This document shows positions 1 through 8,823 of a stretch of 38,395 nt of DNA, piece by piece. The notes beneath the pieces are model-generated. The model saw nothing but the letters and a program-made list of their open reading frames with translations, did no database searches and was not told the origin of the DNA. The position numbers and the translations under genes were made by a program. This DNA is from Nocardia carnea (GTDB taxonomy: Bacteria > Actinomycetota > Actinomycetes > Mycobacteriales > Mycobacteriaceae): the NCBI RefSeq assembly GCF_029868325.1, contig NZ_JARWNW010000243.1, positions 1 to 38,395 of the forward strand, read 5' to 3'. Numbering within the stretch: the stretch's first letter is position 1; every line of letters starts with the position of its first letter.

Positions 1-141
<141 letters not shown>

Positions 142-695
142 ACACCAGTCCAAAAGGTGCCCGTTCAGCTTCGCTCATTCCGCGGGCTTCCACACCCGAG
201 TCTAGAACGACATTAACTCAAGTGCGGCGAGCTCGGGTGGCGCCAGCCGGGGCTGGCAACTGCCTTCGAATATGCCGAACTTTGGGAATGTCCAGCGGTC
301 TGGAGTCAAATGTCAAGATCGTAACCTGTATTGCCGAGAAAGCAGCCTGACTACGCGTTGACCCTTCATCGTTGTTTCGCGCAGGCCGCGCCGCCGACCA
401 GAATGATCGTCAATGCAGCTGCGCCCCGGATGAAGACCTGCATCTGCACATGGTAGGGACACCGTAGACCGGCCGCGCCCTGGGATGATCTTAATTCTCG
501 GTGCCGATGTTAGTGTCTGATTCGCAGGTCGTGATTTCTTCTCTTGTGCGGTCGCCGATCCTTCTTGGCCACAAATCCGGTGGGTGCGCTCTTCCGCGCT
601 ACCCCAACGAACAGGAGCGAAGCGGTGAATATCCACAGCAGATCACCCCGTACCCACCCTCGCGTACCAGTTCCATCGCCGGTAGCGGGTGAACG
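142..695. other. Intergenic stretch with no recognisable gene
   Basis: About 550 bases without a convincing coding frame. Short open frames occur on both strands, but they have poor codon bias and no ribosome site. The stretch presumably holds the promoter of the oxidoreductase that begins at 696. I could not pick a clear -35/-10 pair or a terminator hairpin. Confidence 0.5.
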
Positions 696-1718
696 ATGAG
701 TCAGGCACAAGCCGCCGTTGGCGTCACTCCTACCACGATGCGGGCCGTTGTCGTCACCCAGCCGGGCGGTCTCAACGCGCTTGAGGTCGAGGATGTACCG
801 GTACCTGAGCCCCATCCCGGCTGGGTGCGGATCAAGGTTAGGGCGTTCGGCGTCAACGAGTCCGAGGTCACCACTCGCAAGGGTGAGTCGGACCCGGAGG
901 TCACGTATCCACGTATTCCCGGCATCGAGGGCGTCGGCGTGGTCGATCAGGCCGAGGAGACCAGCGGGCTACGGCCGGGCCAGCAGGTGGCGACCATGAT
1001 GGGCGGTATGGGCCGCTGGTTCGACGGCGCGTACGCCCAATACGTCACCGTCCCGGCCGGCCAGGTGATTCCCTTCGCCTCCGATCTCCCCTGGGAGGTC
1101 GTCGGCGCCTTGCCCGAGATGTTCCAGACCGCCTACGGCTCCCTGACCACGGGCCTGGGTCTGCGGGCAAGGCAGACACTGCTGATCAGGGGCGGCACTT
1201 CCTCGGTCGGGCTGAGCGCGGCCACGCTCGCGAAGGATCTCGGAGCCACCGTACTGTCCACCACCCGCAGCCCGGACCGTGCCGAAGAACTGATGGCCGT
1301 CGGCGTCGACCATGTCGTGGTCGACGACGGCAGCATCGCCGACCAGGTGCGCGAGCTGCTCCCCGACGGCGTCGACGCCGCACTAGAACTTGTGGGTTGC
1401 TCGGTCCTCGCCGACACCTTCCGCGCAGTCCACCGCCACGGCGCCGTCTGCTTCACCGGGGCCTTGGCGGGCCAGTGGACGATCCCCGACTTCACCCCAT
1501 TCATGATCCCCAACGGAGTGCGGCTGACCGCCTATGCCGGCGAAGCCACTGACCTGCCCGCCGAGGTATTCCAGCAGCAGCTGCAAGCTATCGTCGACGG
1601 GCGCCTCGAAGCCCCAGTCGCGAAGGTCTATCGCGGTCTGGACCAGGTTCGCGATGCACAGGCGGACATCGAGGCCGGCACAACACCGGGCAAGCATGTC
1701 GTGCTGCTCGACGACTGA
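696..1718 (+). CDS. Zinc-free MDR oxidoreductase (quinone reductase-like)
   Basis: A 340-residue medium-chain dehydrogenase/reductase of the NADPH:quinone oxidoreductase branch. An N-terminal GroES-like domain begins at [11 protein letters not shown] (residue 15). The Rossmann nucleotide-binding loop GGTSSVG is at residues 166-172, and the protein ends HVVLLDD, as is common in the family. The Cys/His catalytic-zinc ligands and the structural-zinc cysteine cluster of alcohol dehydrogenases are absent, so it should reduce quinones or enones with NAD(P)H in the cytosol. The substrate is not predictable. The start at 696 has only a weak GGGTG ribosome site; the ATG at residue 15 is an alternative. 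The stop codon abuts a UvrA-type remnant, so the 3' side has been rearranged. It stands alone, not in an operon. Confidence 0.85.
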   Translation: MSQAQAAVGVTPTTMRAVVVTQPGGLNALEVEDVPVPEPHPGWVRIKVRAFGVNESEVTTRKGESDPEVTYPRIPGIEGVGVVDQAEETSGLRPGQQVATMMGGMGRWFDGAYAQYVTVPAGQVIPFASDLPWEVVGALPEMFQTAYGSLTTGLGLRARQTLLIRGGTSSVGLSAATLAKDLGATVLSTTRSPDRAEELMAVGVDHVVVDDGSIADQVRELLPDGVDAALELVGCSVLADTFRAVHRHGAVCFTGALAGQWTIPDFTPFMIPNGVRLTAYAGEATDLPAEVFQQQLQAIVDGRLEAPVAKVYRGLDQVRDAQADIEAGTTPGKHVVLLDD

Positions 1719-1936
1719 CGAACCACAACGGGGCCACCGTCGTCTTCATCGAACACGACCTCGACATGATCGCTAACGCCGACTACGTGATAGACCTCGG
1801 CCCCGGCGGCGGCGTCCACGGTGGACGCATCATCGCCACCGGCACCCCCGGCCAGATCGCCGACAATCCCGGCAGCGTCACCGGCCGCTACCTGCGCGAG
1901 GTACTCGCACCCGCCAGCCAGCCGAGCGGTCCATGA
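1719..1936 (+). pseudogene. UvrA-family C-terminal remnant
   Basis: In the frame that ends with TGA at 1934-1936, the translation reads [13 protein letters not shown], then [12 protein letters not shown], then [10 protein letters not shown] and SVTGRYL. This is the D-loop/C-terminal end of the second ABC ATPase of UvrA-like proteins. Only about 70 residues remain. There is no start codon or ribosome site, and the frame begins right at the stop of the upstream oxidoreductase gene. It is best read as the 3' end left after a deletion or recombination removed the rest of a UvrA paralogue (such small UvrA-like ABC proteins are common in actinomycetes). It is not functional by itself. Confidence 0.75.
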
Positions 1937-1996
1937 CTGCCCACTGCTGCCCGGAGACCGGACAGCAGCAAGATGCGGCCTTGTGCCGTGCCCGCC

Positions 1997-2947
1997 TCAT
2001 TTGCCGTTCTTGGCTTCGCGTGCCGCGAAGGCTGCCGGTGTTAGACCGGTGTGGCCACGGAAGAAGCGGCCGAAGTTCGCCGGGTCGCTGAAACCTAGAT
2101 GGGCGGCAACTGCCTGCGCGTCCCAGCGAGCATCTCCCAGCAGGCGTCTGGCTTCCAACAGCCGCCGTTCGTCGATGACTTCACGCGTTCCCTTGCCGGT
2201 GGCGTCCTGGGTCGCGCGGCTGAGGGTGCGAACCGAACAGCCGAGCAGCCGGGCGTAGTCCGCGGCCAGGTGCAGTTCCCGGAACTGCAGCTCCAGGGCG
2301 TCCAGGAACCGTGCGTACATGTCCGCGCGACCCGTGTTGCCCGCCGCCGCGCCGGTGGTGTTCAGGTCGGGGGAGTTGGCGAGTCGCAACAGAAGTGCTT
2401 GGAGCAGGCTGCGCCGCAGCGCGTGATGGACTTCGAGCTGTCGGCGCCCCAATGCACGGTGTTCGTCCAGGAGCTGGAGTGCTGTCTGCCGCAGCCAGGC
2501 CGCATCATCGGGGTGCGGGCTGAGCACAGCAGGGGCCGCTTGCGCGGTGACCGGGGCCAGCAGGCGAGCGATCTCGGAGGTCAGCACGTCCGGCTCGAAC
2601 AGGATGAACGGACCGCGGGCGGCGCCCGGCGGATGCCAGCACTGCACGTGCCCGGGACGCACCCACAGCCACTGGTCGCGGGCGACGGTCCAGGTGACGT
2701 GGTCGACATCGTGGAGCAGCTCCCCCTCGGTGACCAGGATCAGGTAGTGGAAGGTTGCGCGGCCGGGGTGGGGTGGATTCCACGGCCAGTCGTCGTGCTC
2801 GGCGAAGAAGTCCTCGACAGTGCTCACCTCAAGGCCGTACGGAGTGCCGACCGGGGGCTGGAAATCGTACAGCGGAACCGCGGCCTGCACGGTCCGCCGA
2901 CCGGGACCGACTTCTGAAGTGCGCCTGAGGTGTCGATTGTCGACCAT
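1997..2947 (-). CDS. AraC-family transcriptional regulator
   Basis: A regulator of 316 residues when started at the ATG at 2947 (MVDNRHLRR). The frame stays open upstream to 3055, but that would run through the ribosome site of the divergent gene. The N-terminal part is a cupin-like sensor (EGELLHDVDH, then a PGHVQCWHPPG segment). The last about 100 residues carry two helix-turn-helix motifs: AADYARLLGCSVRTLSRA and VAAHLGFSDPANFGRFFRGHTG, the second being the AraC signature. It probably binds a small molecule and controls nearby genes, most simply the divergent YjbR pair about 110 bp away. The ligand is unknown. Confidence 0.85.
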   Translation of the reverse strand: MVDNRHLRRTSEVGPGRRTVQAAVPLYDFQPPVGTPYGLEVSTVEDFFAEHDDWPWNPPHPGRATFHYLILVTEGELLHDVDHVTWTVARDQWLWVRPGHVQCWHPPGAARGPFILFEPDVLTSEIARLLAPVTAQAAPAVLSPHPDDAAWLRQTALQLLDEHRALGRRQLEVHHALRRSLLQALLLRLANSPDLNTTGAAAGNTGRADMYARFLDALELQFRELHLAADYARLLGCSVRTLSRATQDATGKGTREVIDERRLLEARRLLGDARWDAQAVAAHLGFSDPANFGRFFRGHTGLTPAAFAAREAKNGK

Positions 2948-3057
2948 CACGTGTCCGCAGACTACCTGCGGTTCTTGCCCGCGTCGGGTAAGGATGGGAT
3001 ATGGCATCTGCGGCGTTAGCCGATGCCTCGGACAACCACCCAGAGGAGGGAACACCC

Positions 3058-3438
3058 ATGTACGGATCGACCCTGCTTATGTTCGCCGCCGAGAGCGTGG
3101 AGGAACTGGCCGAAGCCCAGCTGGAGCATCCCTTCGGGTCAGGGTGGGAGGAGTTCAAGGTACGCGGCAAGGTGTTGAGGATGACCCGCGTGCCGGGCCA
3201 GCCCGGCGTGATCGTCGAGCCGGAGCTGGGCGAAGCTAGGGCCCTGCGCGCAACACACACAGACGTCATCCCCGGCTACCGCATGAACAACGAGCGCTGG
3301 GCCACACTGGAGGCAGACGACTCGATCGCCAAAAAGCTGGCCAACGAGCCCTACCGGCCTGTAGCCGGCAACCTTCCGCGGTCGAACCAACCGGTCGATC
3401 CGGAAACCTCCGGCATCTCTGGCTGGGCGGCGCAATGA
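3058..3438 (+). CDS. YjbR/MmcQ-like protein, first of two
   Basis: A protein of 126 residues. The ATG at 3058 is preceded by AGAGGAGG (3042-3049) at ideal spacing; an upstream in-frame ATG at 3001 lacks one. The sequence follows the MmcQ/YjbR (CyaY-like fold) pattern: HPFG near residue 24, then FKVRGKVLRM, a region equivalent to the family's VSLKxxP strand, and the PGYRMNNERWATL motif. The family is annotated as DNA-binding, but its biochemical role is poorly known. The stop overlaps the start of the next, homologous gene, so the two are co-translated. Divergent transcription from the AraC regulator suggests shared control (inference). Confidence 0.75.
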   Translation: MYGSTLLMFAAESVEELAEAQLEHPFGSGWEEFKVRGKVLRMTRVPGQPGVIVEPELGEARALRATHTDVIPGYRMNNERWATLEADDSIAKKLANEPYRPVAGNLPRSNQPVDPETSGISGWAAQ

Positions 3439-3812
3439 TGACGATCACCGGCAAGCGGCTTCAGGATGTCGCACGCAGTACCGCAAACAAGCTGCCCGGG
3501 GCAAACAACGGTCGCCCGTTCACCGAGAAGTTGGACGTCTACAAAGTGGCAGGGAAGGTCTTCCTGATCGTCACTGACGACCCCGACGAGCAGATCATCA
3601 CTGTCAAGGCCGAGCCCGACCGCGCGCGGTCTCTGCAACAGAAGTACGGGTGCGTTACTCCTGGGCGATACCTCGACAAACGACACTGGATCTCCGTAAG
3701 CGCGGGTCAGGGCATCACCACAGAATCGGTGAAGGACCTCGTCGGCTATTCCTACGACCTCGTCCTGGAATCGGTGCCGCGCAACCAGCGGCCCCAGGAG
3801 GCGGGCCGGTAG
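3435..3812 (+). CDS. YjbR/MmcQ-like protein, second of two
   Basis: A 125-residue protein whose ATG at 3435 overlaps the previous stop (ATGA), indicating translational coupling. It has the family pattern: FTEKLDVYKVAGKVFLIV, an IITVKAEP strand, YGCVTPGRYLDKRHWISV and a closing VGYSYDLVLESVP. It is distantly similar to the gene before it, so the pair looks like an old tandem duplication. It is small, cytosolic and lacks a signal peptide. The function is unknown beyond the family label. Confidence 0.8.
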   Translation: MMTITGKRLQDVARSTANKLPGANNGRPFTEKLDVYKVAGKVFLIVTDDPDEQIITVKAEPDRARSLQQKYGCVTPGRYLDKRHWISVSAGQGITTESVKDLVGYSYDLVLESVPRNQRPQEAGR

Positions 3813-4139
3813 CCGAAGGGACACACCGCCCGGCGTTGTCTGGTGCCCGCCCCTACCTCCAGGCTCGAGACACCGTGACGTTGGTAAACCGCTGCAGGCG
3901 ACCAGAGTAAAGCAGGGCCGCACAGGCGACAACCGGTCTTGAAGAGTGTCGACGCATCACGCGTCCCCGCCCCCGCGAGTTGGCAGAACCGACCCTTCGC
4001 CGTCCCGCGATGCGGAACAGAACCCCCTAGAACGGATGTCGCCGATTGACGCGTGTTGCGATCTGCATCACAGTCGATATATCGAGTGAGGCGCCCGTGA
4101 AATCAGCAGCCCCGAAACATCGCCTCCTCCGGCGCAAGA
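3813..4139. other. Gene-free spacer before the broken SDR gene
   Basis: No convincing coding frame is present. Its right part probably contains the badly decayed 5' third of the short-chain dehydrogenase pseudogene that becomes recognisable from about 4140; I could not read a Rossmann glycine motif there. GC content starts to fall from here, marking the entry to the accessory region. Confidence 0.45.
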
Positions 4140-4591
4140 AGGGAATACACGTTGACGGGAGTCTTCCGTTGCAGCCAACGTGCGGCGAATATGATGGTCG
4201 AGTGCAGGCGGGGCGAATTATCAATATCAGCTCCATCAGCGGAATCCGGGCGGGTGTCGGCCGAGCCGTCTACAGGTCAACTAAAGCCGACGTCGACACT
4301 TTGGCTCGCCAATTTGCCGTCGAATTCGGCATGCGGGTATCGCGGCAAACGCTGTTACAGCGACAAAACGCTGCTACACCCGACACCTTCGAAATACCTC
4401 TCGCCCATTTAACTCACAGCCAAGGAATTCAAAATTCCCACTGCAGTCAAAATCCGCTGCGGCGGCATGGCAACCCTGAGGAAATCGCTTTCACCGTTGG
4501 GATCCTCACTTCGAAAAACACCGGCCATATCACCGGACATACCCTGCCATTCGACGGCGGATTCAGCGCTGCAGGACTGTATAATATTTAG
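4140..4591 (+). pseudogene. Frameshifted short-chain dehydrogenase/reductase
   Basis: Two frames together spell the C-terminal two thirds of an SDR. The first frame (from about 4152) reads TGVFRCSQRAANMMVE. After a frameshift near 4200 the second frame reads GRIINISSISG, then the catalytic YRSTK (Tyr-x3-Lys) and a helix VDTLARQFAVEF, later NPEEIAFTVGIL and the closing TGHTLPFDGGFSAAGL. The middle segment between these is scrambled and the N-terminal nucleotide-binding part is not readable. The original enzyme would have been an NAD(P)-dependent alcohol/ketone oxidoreductase. It lies in line with the alpha/beta hydrolase and a broken aldolase, suggesting a former catabolic operon. Confidence 0.8.
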
Positions 4592-4678
4592 CCACACCGC
4601 CGCGACTTAGTTTCGTACTCCACCACATCGGAGCGAGATGCACTCGTCCGTTTGCCTCACCCCTTCGAAGGAGCTCAT

Positions 4679-5518
4679 GTGTCAGGACAGGGATTGTCGT
4701 TCATTACGTCCGACGATGTTGAATTGATCTACGACGATGAAGGTGACGGCCACACCTTCCTCTTCCTGCATGGTTACGGCTGCCGACGGGGACACTGGGA
4801 GTATCAGCGTGAGGCGGTATTGGGTTCCGGTCATCGAGCAATAGCACTCGACCTGAGGGGCCACGGCGACTCCCAGAAACCGCCCCACGGACAAACGATC
4901 GCACGCATGGGGCAGGACGTCCGTGAATTGATTTCGGCACTAGATCTCGATCAGGTGACCTTGGTGGGCCATTCCATGGGGGTATCGGTGTCGCACGCGA
5001 TGTTCGCGATATCTGGACTCGATCGGATTGAGAGCTTCGTCCATATCGATCAATCACCGAAAATAATCAACGACAAGCAGTGGCAGGGGGGCGTGAAGGG
5101 CGTGAACTGGAGCAATGTCGATGACTGTGTGAATTTCCGCATCAAATGGAGCAATGAGGATGAGGAACCCCCACTGCCCCCCGGCTCTGCAATGGCAGAA
5201 GAACCGTGGGCATCCTTCGACCACGCCGCAGTCTCCAAACTTTTCCTCAACCACTTCGTCTCCGACTGGCGAGATGTCTTACCTCGCATAACCGTACCGA
5301 CCTGGGTGGTTACTTCTAGGTTCACGAATTACTATCAACCGGAAGGAATGCAGTGGGTTGCCGACCAAATACCCGATAGCCGATTTACTATTTTTGAGCA
5401 CAGCGGACACCAGCCTCATGTGAGTGAAGCAGACGAATTCAACGCCCAGTTGCTTGACTTTTCATATCCTCACAATGCAATGACTTCCCCGACGCAAGCG
5501 AAAGAAAATGAAGCTTGA
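4679..5518 (+). CDS. Alpha/beta hydrolase
   Basis: A hydrolase of 279 residues from the GTG at 4679, chosen because GAAGGAG lies just upstream (4666-4672); the frame is open to 4652. It shows the alpha/beta hydrolase fold: the oxyanion-hole HGYGC, the strand-turn DLRGHGDS, the nucleophile elbow GHSMG, and the late catalytic histidine in HSGHQPH. The usual acid position after strand 7 (GxxD) reads SRFTN here, so the acid may be moved or lost. It is probably an esterase or C-C bond hydrolase acting in the cytosol on a catabolic intermediate. It sits between SDR and aldolase pseudogenes, so its pathway is likely broken. Confidence 0.85.
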   Translation: MSGQGLSFITSDDVELIYDDEGDGHTFLFLHGYGCRRGHWEYQREAVLGSGHRAIALDLRGHGDSQKPPHGQTIARMGQDVRELISALDLDQVTLVGHSMGVSVSHAMFAISGLDRIESFVHIDQSPKIINDKQWQGGVKGVNWSNVDDCVNFRIKWSNEDEEPPLPPGSAMAEEPWASFDHAAVSKLFLNHFVSDWRDVLPRITVPTWVVTSRFTNYYQPEGMQWVADQIPDSRFTIFEHSGHQPHVSEADEFNAQLLDFSYPHNAMTSPTQAKENEA

Positions 5519-5534
5519 TTAAAAGATATCGAAC

Positions 5535-5899
5535 ATGAACGAAGCGTTACGCAAACGACTCGCCGCAAATGAAACTGCCTCGGCATGTGGGTGACTTCGA
5601 AAGAGCCGCCGTAACCGACAATGCTGCAGTCCTGGGATTGGACTGGATCTGCATCGATATGAAACATGGCTGCTGACGTACAAGGATTCAGGTCCATCTC
5701 GCCGCAGCACGCGGTAGCCAACTGTCGGTCTTGGTGCGACGTCCCTGCCCAAGCCCTGGAACCGATCAAACGCGCGCTAGATGTCGGCGCCCACAGCTGA
5801 CCGTGCCATTCATCAACAACGCTGACGAGGTCGAAGCAGTCCCCGCCCAAATCGGGCAACGGGCATCGGCCGTGAGCGCAGCGTCATTGCCAGACGGTT
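5535..5899 (+). pseudogene. HpcH/HpaI-type aldolase, N-terminal half, frameshifted
   Basis: Begins with MNEALRKRLAANETAS, 16 bases after the hydrolase stop, then must be read through several frames: MWVT, AVTDNAAVLGLDWICIDM and KHG (the family has EHG), LTYKD, VHLAAARGSQLSVLVR, IKRALDVGAH, and VPFINNADEVEA. These match the N-terminal half of 2-keto-3-deoxy sugar-acid or 4-hydroxy-2-oxo acid aldolases (RhmA/HpcH type). At least three frameshifts and stops make it non-functional. The signal stops around SLPDGSTGP, near the family YPPxGxRG turn. The C-terminal half of such a gene is on the opposite strand just downstream. Confidence 0.8.
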
Positions 5900-5964
5900 C
5901 TACGGGGCCCTAAAAAGCTGTGTAAACACGGTTCGCGGCCGAGTTGGGTGGCCATTGCTCGGCT

Positions 5965-6366
5965 TTATCGGATCATGAGACCGGTGTCGGACCCAACGAA
6001 ACCATTCGGAATCCTTGATCCCGTCGGGTGGCGGCCTCTTCAGCGCTACTGGCGACGAGGCCGACGTAAATGCCGCGCGTGCCATGGCCCGTTGCAGGAT
6101 GTTGAGGTTGATCTCCGCGCCGCCGGGCCCCTTCCCCATTCGCCGACAGCCACCGACTGGCTGACATATCCCCGGCCCAAGGAAGATCGCCTCGATTCGG
6201 TCGACCGACAGGATCGAGGCGAGGTTGTCGTAAGCTTCCGGATCTTGATCATAGGCAACAACGTCAGTTCGTTATTGGCGGACTCGACGTAATCCTCGAA
6301 CTCGAGGCCCCTGGTACAACCGATCCCGCCTACGTCCGTCGGCGTCGGCAGTTCCGATTTGAACAA
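5965..6366 (-). pseudogene. HpcH/HpaI-type aldolase, C-terminal half, inverted and frameshifted
   Basis: Read on the minus strand in shifting frames: VGGIGCTRG, FEDYVESANNELTLLPMI, ASILSVDRIEAI with LGPGDMSAS, INLNILQRAMARA, IYVGLVASSAEEAATRRDQ and GFRMVSLGP, then DTGLMIR and a stop at 5965-5967. These are the C-terminal half of the same aldolase family, including the product-side loop GPGDMSAS. It lies after the formaldehyde dehydrogenase gene on the same strand and tail-to-tail with the plus-strand N-terminal half. It is not translatable as one protein. Confidence 0.75.
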
Positions 6367-6414
6367 TGATGCACTCCAGCTAGCGGTGGAGGGCTCCGCC
6401 TTGTCGTTGACAGA

Positions 6415-7641
6415 TCACGCCGCTTGCCCCGAGACCAGTCCGTGCGGATCGATGACGAACTTCTGTGCAACGCCGTTGTCGAACTGTGCGTAGCCGGCAG
6501 GAGCATCCTCGAGTGAGATGACAGTGGCGCCCACGGCGTCCGCGATCTTCACTCGATCGTTGAGAATCGCGTTCATCAGTCCGTAGTTGTACTTCATGAC
6601 AGGGCACTGGCCCGTTGCGAAAGATAGCGACTTCGCCCAACCGGTGCCGAAACTCAACGACAACGATCCGTGCTTGGCTGCCTCATCCGCAGCGCCCGGA
6701 TCTCCCGTGACATACAGCCCCGGTATTCCGATTCCGCCGCCCGCGGTGGTGATGTCCATCAACGAGTTCAGCACTGTGGCAGGTTGTTCGACGGTTGCCG
6801 ATGCGCCGTGGCCCCTTGCTTCGAAGCCCACCGCGTCGATCGCTGCGTCGACCTCGGGCACACCGAGAAGCTGCTCGATCTGGGCTGCAGGGTCCCCCTG
6901 GGAAACATCGACGGTCTCACATCCGAACGCGCGCGCTTTAGCCAAACGGTCGGCGTTGAGGTCCGCGACGATGACCACCGCGGCACCGAGTAGCTGAGCG
7001 CCGACGGCCGCTGCCAGCCCGACGGGTCCTGCTCCGGCTATGTAAACTGTCGAGCCCGGTCGGACGCCTGCGGTGACGGCGCCGTGATAGCCCGTCGGGA
7101 AGATGTCCGAGAGCATCGTCAGATCGAGTATCTTCTCGAGTGCCTGTTGCGCGTCGGGGAATTTGAGGAGGTTGAAGTCTGCGTACGGAACCATCGCGTA
7201 CTCGGCCTGCCCGCCGACCCAGCCACCCATGTCAACGTATCCGTATGCGGATCCGGGGCGATCGGGGTTGACGTTCAGGCAGATTCCGGTCTTGCCTTCC
7301 TTGCAGTTACGGCAGCGTCCACAGGCGATGTTGAACGGTACCGAGCACAGGTCACCGACCTTAATGAATTCGACGTCGCGACCGACCTCGATGACGCGTC
7401 CGGTGATCTCGTGTCCGAGTACCAATCCTTTGGGGGCGGTGGTGCGTCCGCGGACCATGTGCTGGTCGCTTCCACAGATGTTGGTGGTGACGACCTCCAG
7501 GATTACACCGTGCTCACATTTTCGTCCGACGTTCGCCGGGTTGACACCGGGTCCGTCTGCGAGTTCGAGTTTGGGATAGGGAATCTCACGGACCTCGACC
7601 TTGCCCGGTCCGATGTAGGTGACTGCTCTGTTCGTGCTCAC
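6415..7641 (-). CDS. fdhA: Glutathione-independent formaldehyde dehydrogenase
   Basis: A 408-residue zinc alcohol dehydrogenase-family enzyme of the Pseudomonas-type formaldehyde dismutase/dehydrogenase branch, oxidising formaldehyde to formate with tightly held NAD. It shows NICGSDQHMV with catalytic Cys56, GHEITG with His77-Glu78, the structural-zinc run CGRCRNCKEGKTGIC, and the nucleotide loop GAGPVGLA. The long insertion NVNPDRPGSAYGY and the length near 400 residues are typical of this branch rather than ordinary alcohol dehydrogenases. It starts with GTG preceded by GAGGAG. It lies 42 bases after the beta-propeller gene, so they form an operon. Linked to a P450 system, it could detoxify formaldehyde released by demethylation (inference). 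Confidence 0.88.
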   Translation of the reverse strand: MSTNRAVTYIGPGKVEVREIPYPKLELADGPGVNPANVGRKCEHGVILEVVTTNICGSDQHMVRGRTTAPKGLVLGHEITGRVIEVGRDVEFIKVGDLCSVPFNIACGRCRNCKEGKTGICLNVNPDRPGSAYGYVDMGGWVGGQAEYAMVPYADFNLLKFPDAQQALEKILDLTMLSDIFPTGYHGAVTAGVRPGSTVYIAGAGPVGLAAAVGAQLLGAAVVIVADLNADRLAKARAFGCETVDVSQGDPAAQIEQLLGVPEVDAAIDAVGFEARGHGASATVEQPATVLNSLMDITTAGGGIGIPGLYVTGDPGAADEAAKHGSLSLSFGTGWAKSLSFATGQCPVMKYNYGLMNAILNDRVKIADAVGATVISLEDAPAGYAQFDNGVAQKFVIDPHGLVSGQAA

Positions 7642-7683
7642 TCGGTGCTCCTCGAAGCTCTGGAGGGAAAGGTGTTGTCCGGT

Positions 7684-8682
7684 TCAGGTGACGGGGTCGA
7701 GGCGGACGACGCGTCCACCGATGACCCACTCGGTCAGGTAGAGAGATCCGTCTTTGCTCGTGATGCCGTGGGGGCTGTTGAACTTGCCGTCGACGAGTTC
7801 GGGAGCGACTGTTTGTCCTTCTGTGTTCACCACGTTGGGCCATCGATCGGCGGTACGATCGCGGCCGGAGGAGCCGATGTGCCCGATGTAGTCGTCGCCG
7901 TCGAATACCGCTAGCGCTCCGAACAATTCGGTGACGACGAGGTAGCCGTTGTGATCGACCATGCTCGACGGGCTGTCCACGATGTTTTCGGCGAGGGTGC
8001 GCAGGAAGTTGCCGTTCAGGTCGAACACGCAGATTCTCGTGTTTCTGCGGTCGGCGACGTAGAGCAGCTGTTCGCCGCCGACTTCACGTAGGAGGATTCC
8101 GTGCGGACAGTTGAACGCCTTGCCCGACTCGGTACCGTCCAATGTCGACAGCAGCGTGCCATCGGCTGCGAAACGGTGAATCAGCATCTGACCGTAGCCG
8201 TCTGCGACCCAGATGTCACTTGCCGGGTCGTTCGGGTTCGCGGGCATCACCGACGTCGGGCTCCAGACACCGAACTCCGTCGGCTCTTCAAGCTCCTGCA
8301 CGATCGAACCATCGAGATCGAGGGCGACCACACGACCCTGCATGTGGATTTCGCCGTAACGAGGACTATCGTGAACGAACCGGAATCCGTTGTCCGCGGC
8401 CCAGACGACGGTTCGACCGTTGGCTCCTGAGGCGACGGTGATGCAGTGCATCTCGGTCAGTTCGGTCGGAATTCGAGCACTCGTACCGTCGGGATCGATA
8501 CGGACGAGGTCTCGGCCTTCGGGGTGCGCGACGAGCAGGGAGCGGTCGGGCAGCACCGCGATTCCGGAATGGAGCCAGCCGGTGCCGCCATCGTGTCCTG
8601 TCTCCACGCGAGTCCACCGGAGCGGGGTGTCTCCGATGGCCAGCGTCGTCAGGTCACGGCGGGTTTCGGTCGAAGTCGACAC
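7684..8682 (-). CDS. NHL/SMP-30-type six-bladed beta-propeller protein
   Basis: A 332-residue protein with repeated blade signatures: GIAVLPDRSLLVAHPEG, ASDIWVADGYGQMLIHRF, NCPHGILLREV, LLYVADRRNTRICVFDLNG, SSMVDHNGYLVVTE and NSPHGITSKDGSLYLTEW. This is an NHL-repeat or gluconolactonase-like propeller; such proteins act as lactonases, lyases or binding proteins. No signal peptide is visible, so it is probably cytosolic. It starts with GTG after AAGGAA. A short remnant reading in the same direction ends right in front of it, so another operon gene once lay upstream. The exact reaction is unknown. Confidence 0.8.
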   Translation of the reverse strand: MSTSTETRRDLTTLAIGDTPLRWTRVETGHDGGTGWLHSGIAVLPDRSLLVAHPEGRDLVRIDPDGTSARIPTELTEMHCITVASGANGRTVVWAADNGFRFVHDSPRYGEIHMQGRVVALDLDGSIVQELEEPTEFGVWSPTSVMPANPNDPASDIWVADGYGQMLIHRFAADGTLLSTLDGTESGKAFNCPHGILLREVGGEQLLYVADRRNTRICVFDLNGNFLRTLAENIVDSPSSMVDHNGYLVVTELFGALAVFDGDDYIGHIGSSGRDRTADRWPNVVNTEGQTVAPELVDGKFNSPHGITSKDGSLYLTEWVIGGRVVRLDPVT

Positions 8683-8691
8683 AGAATTTCC

Positions 8692-8823
8692 TTAATCGAA
8701 GATGGACTGCGAGTCAGCAAAGACGGTTCTGCCGAGGTGTAACGGCGACTCGTCACAGATATCGCCCTCGCGGTAGAGCAGCTTGGTGTAACAAACATCG
8801 CAGGCCTGATCTGGACCCTGGCC
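8692..8823 (-). pseudogene. C-terminal remnant of an unidentified protein with a CxxC motif
   Basis: A minus-strand frame of about 43 codons bounded upstream by a stop reads DQACDVCYTKLLYREGDICD then ESPLHLGRTVFADSQSIFD and stops at 8692-8694, inside the ribosome site region of the propeller gene. The string looks like a real protein tail rather than random sequence, and its position suggests the preceding gene of the same operon. A different frame just upstream (TVVPCSPWD) may be its frameshifted continuation. I do not recognise the family. Confidence 0.4.

Noticed and set aside
5900..6370. Phase-variable invertible switch in the aldolase
   Set aside because: Both halves carry frameshifts and no inverted repeat was seen at the ends, so it looks like decay.
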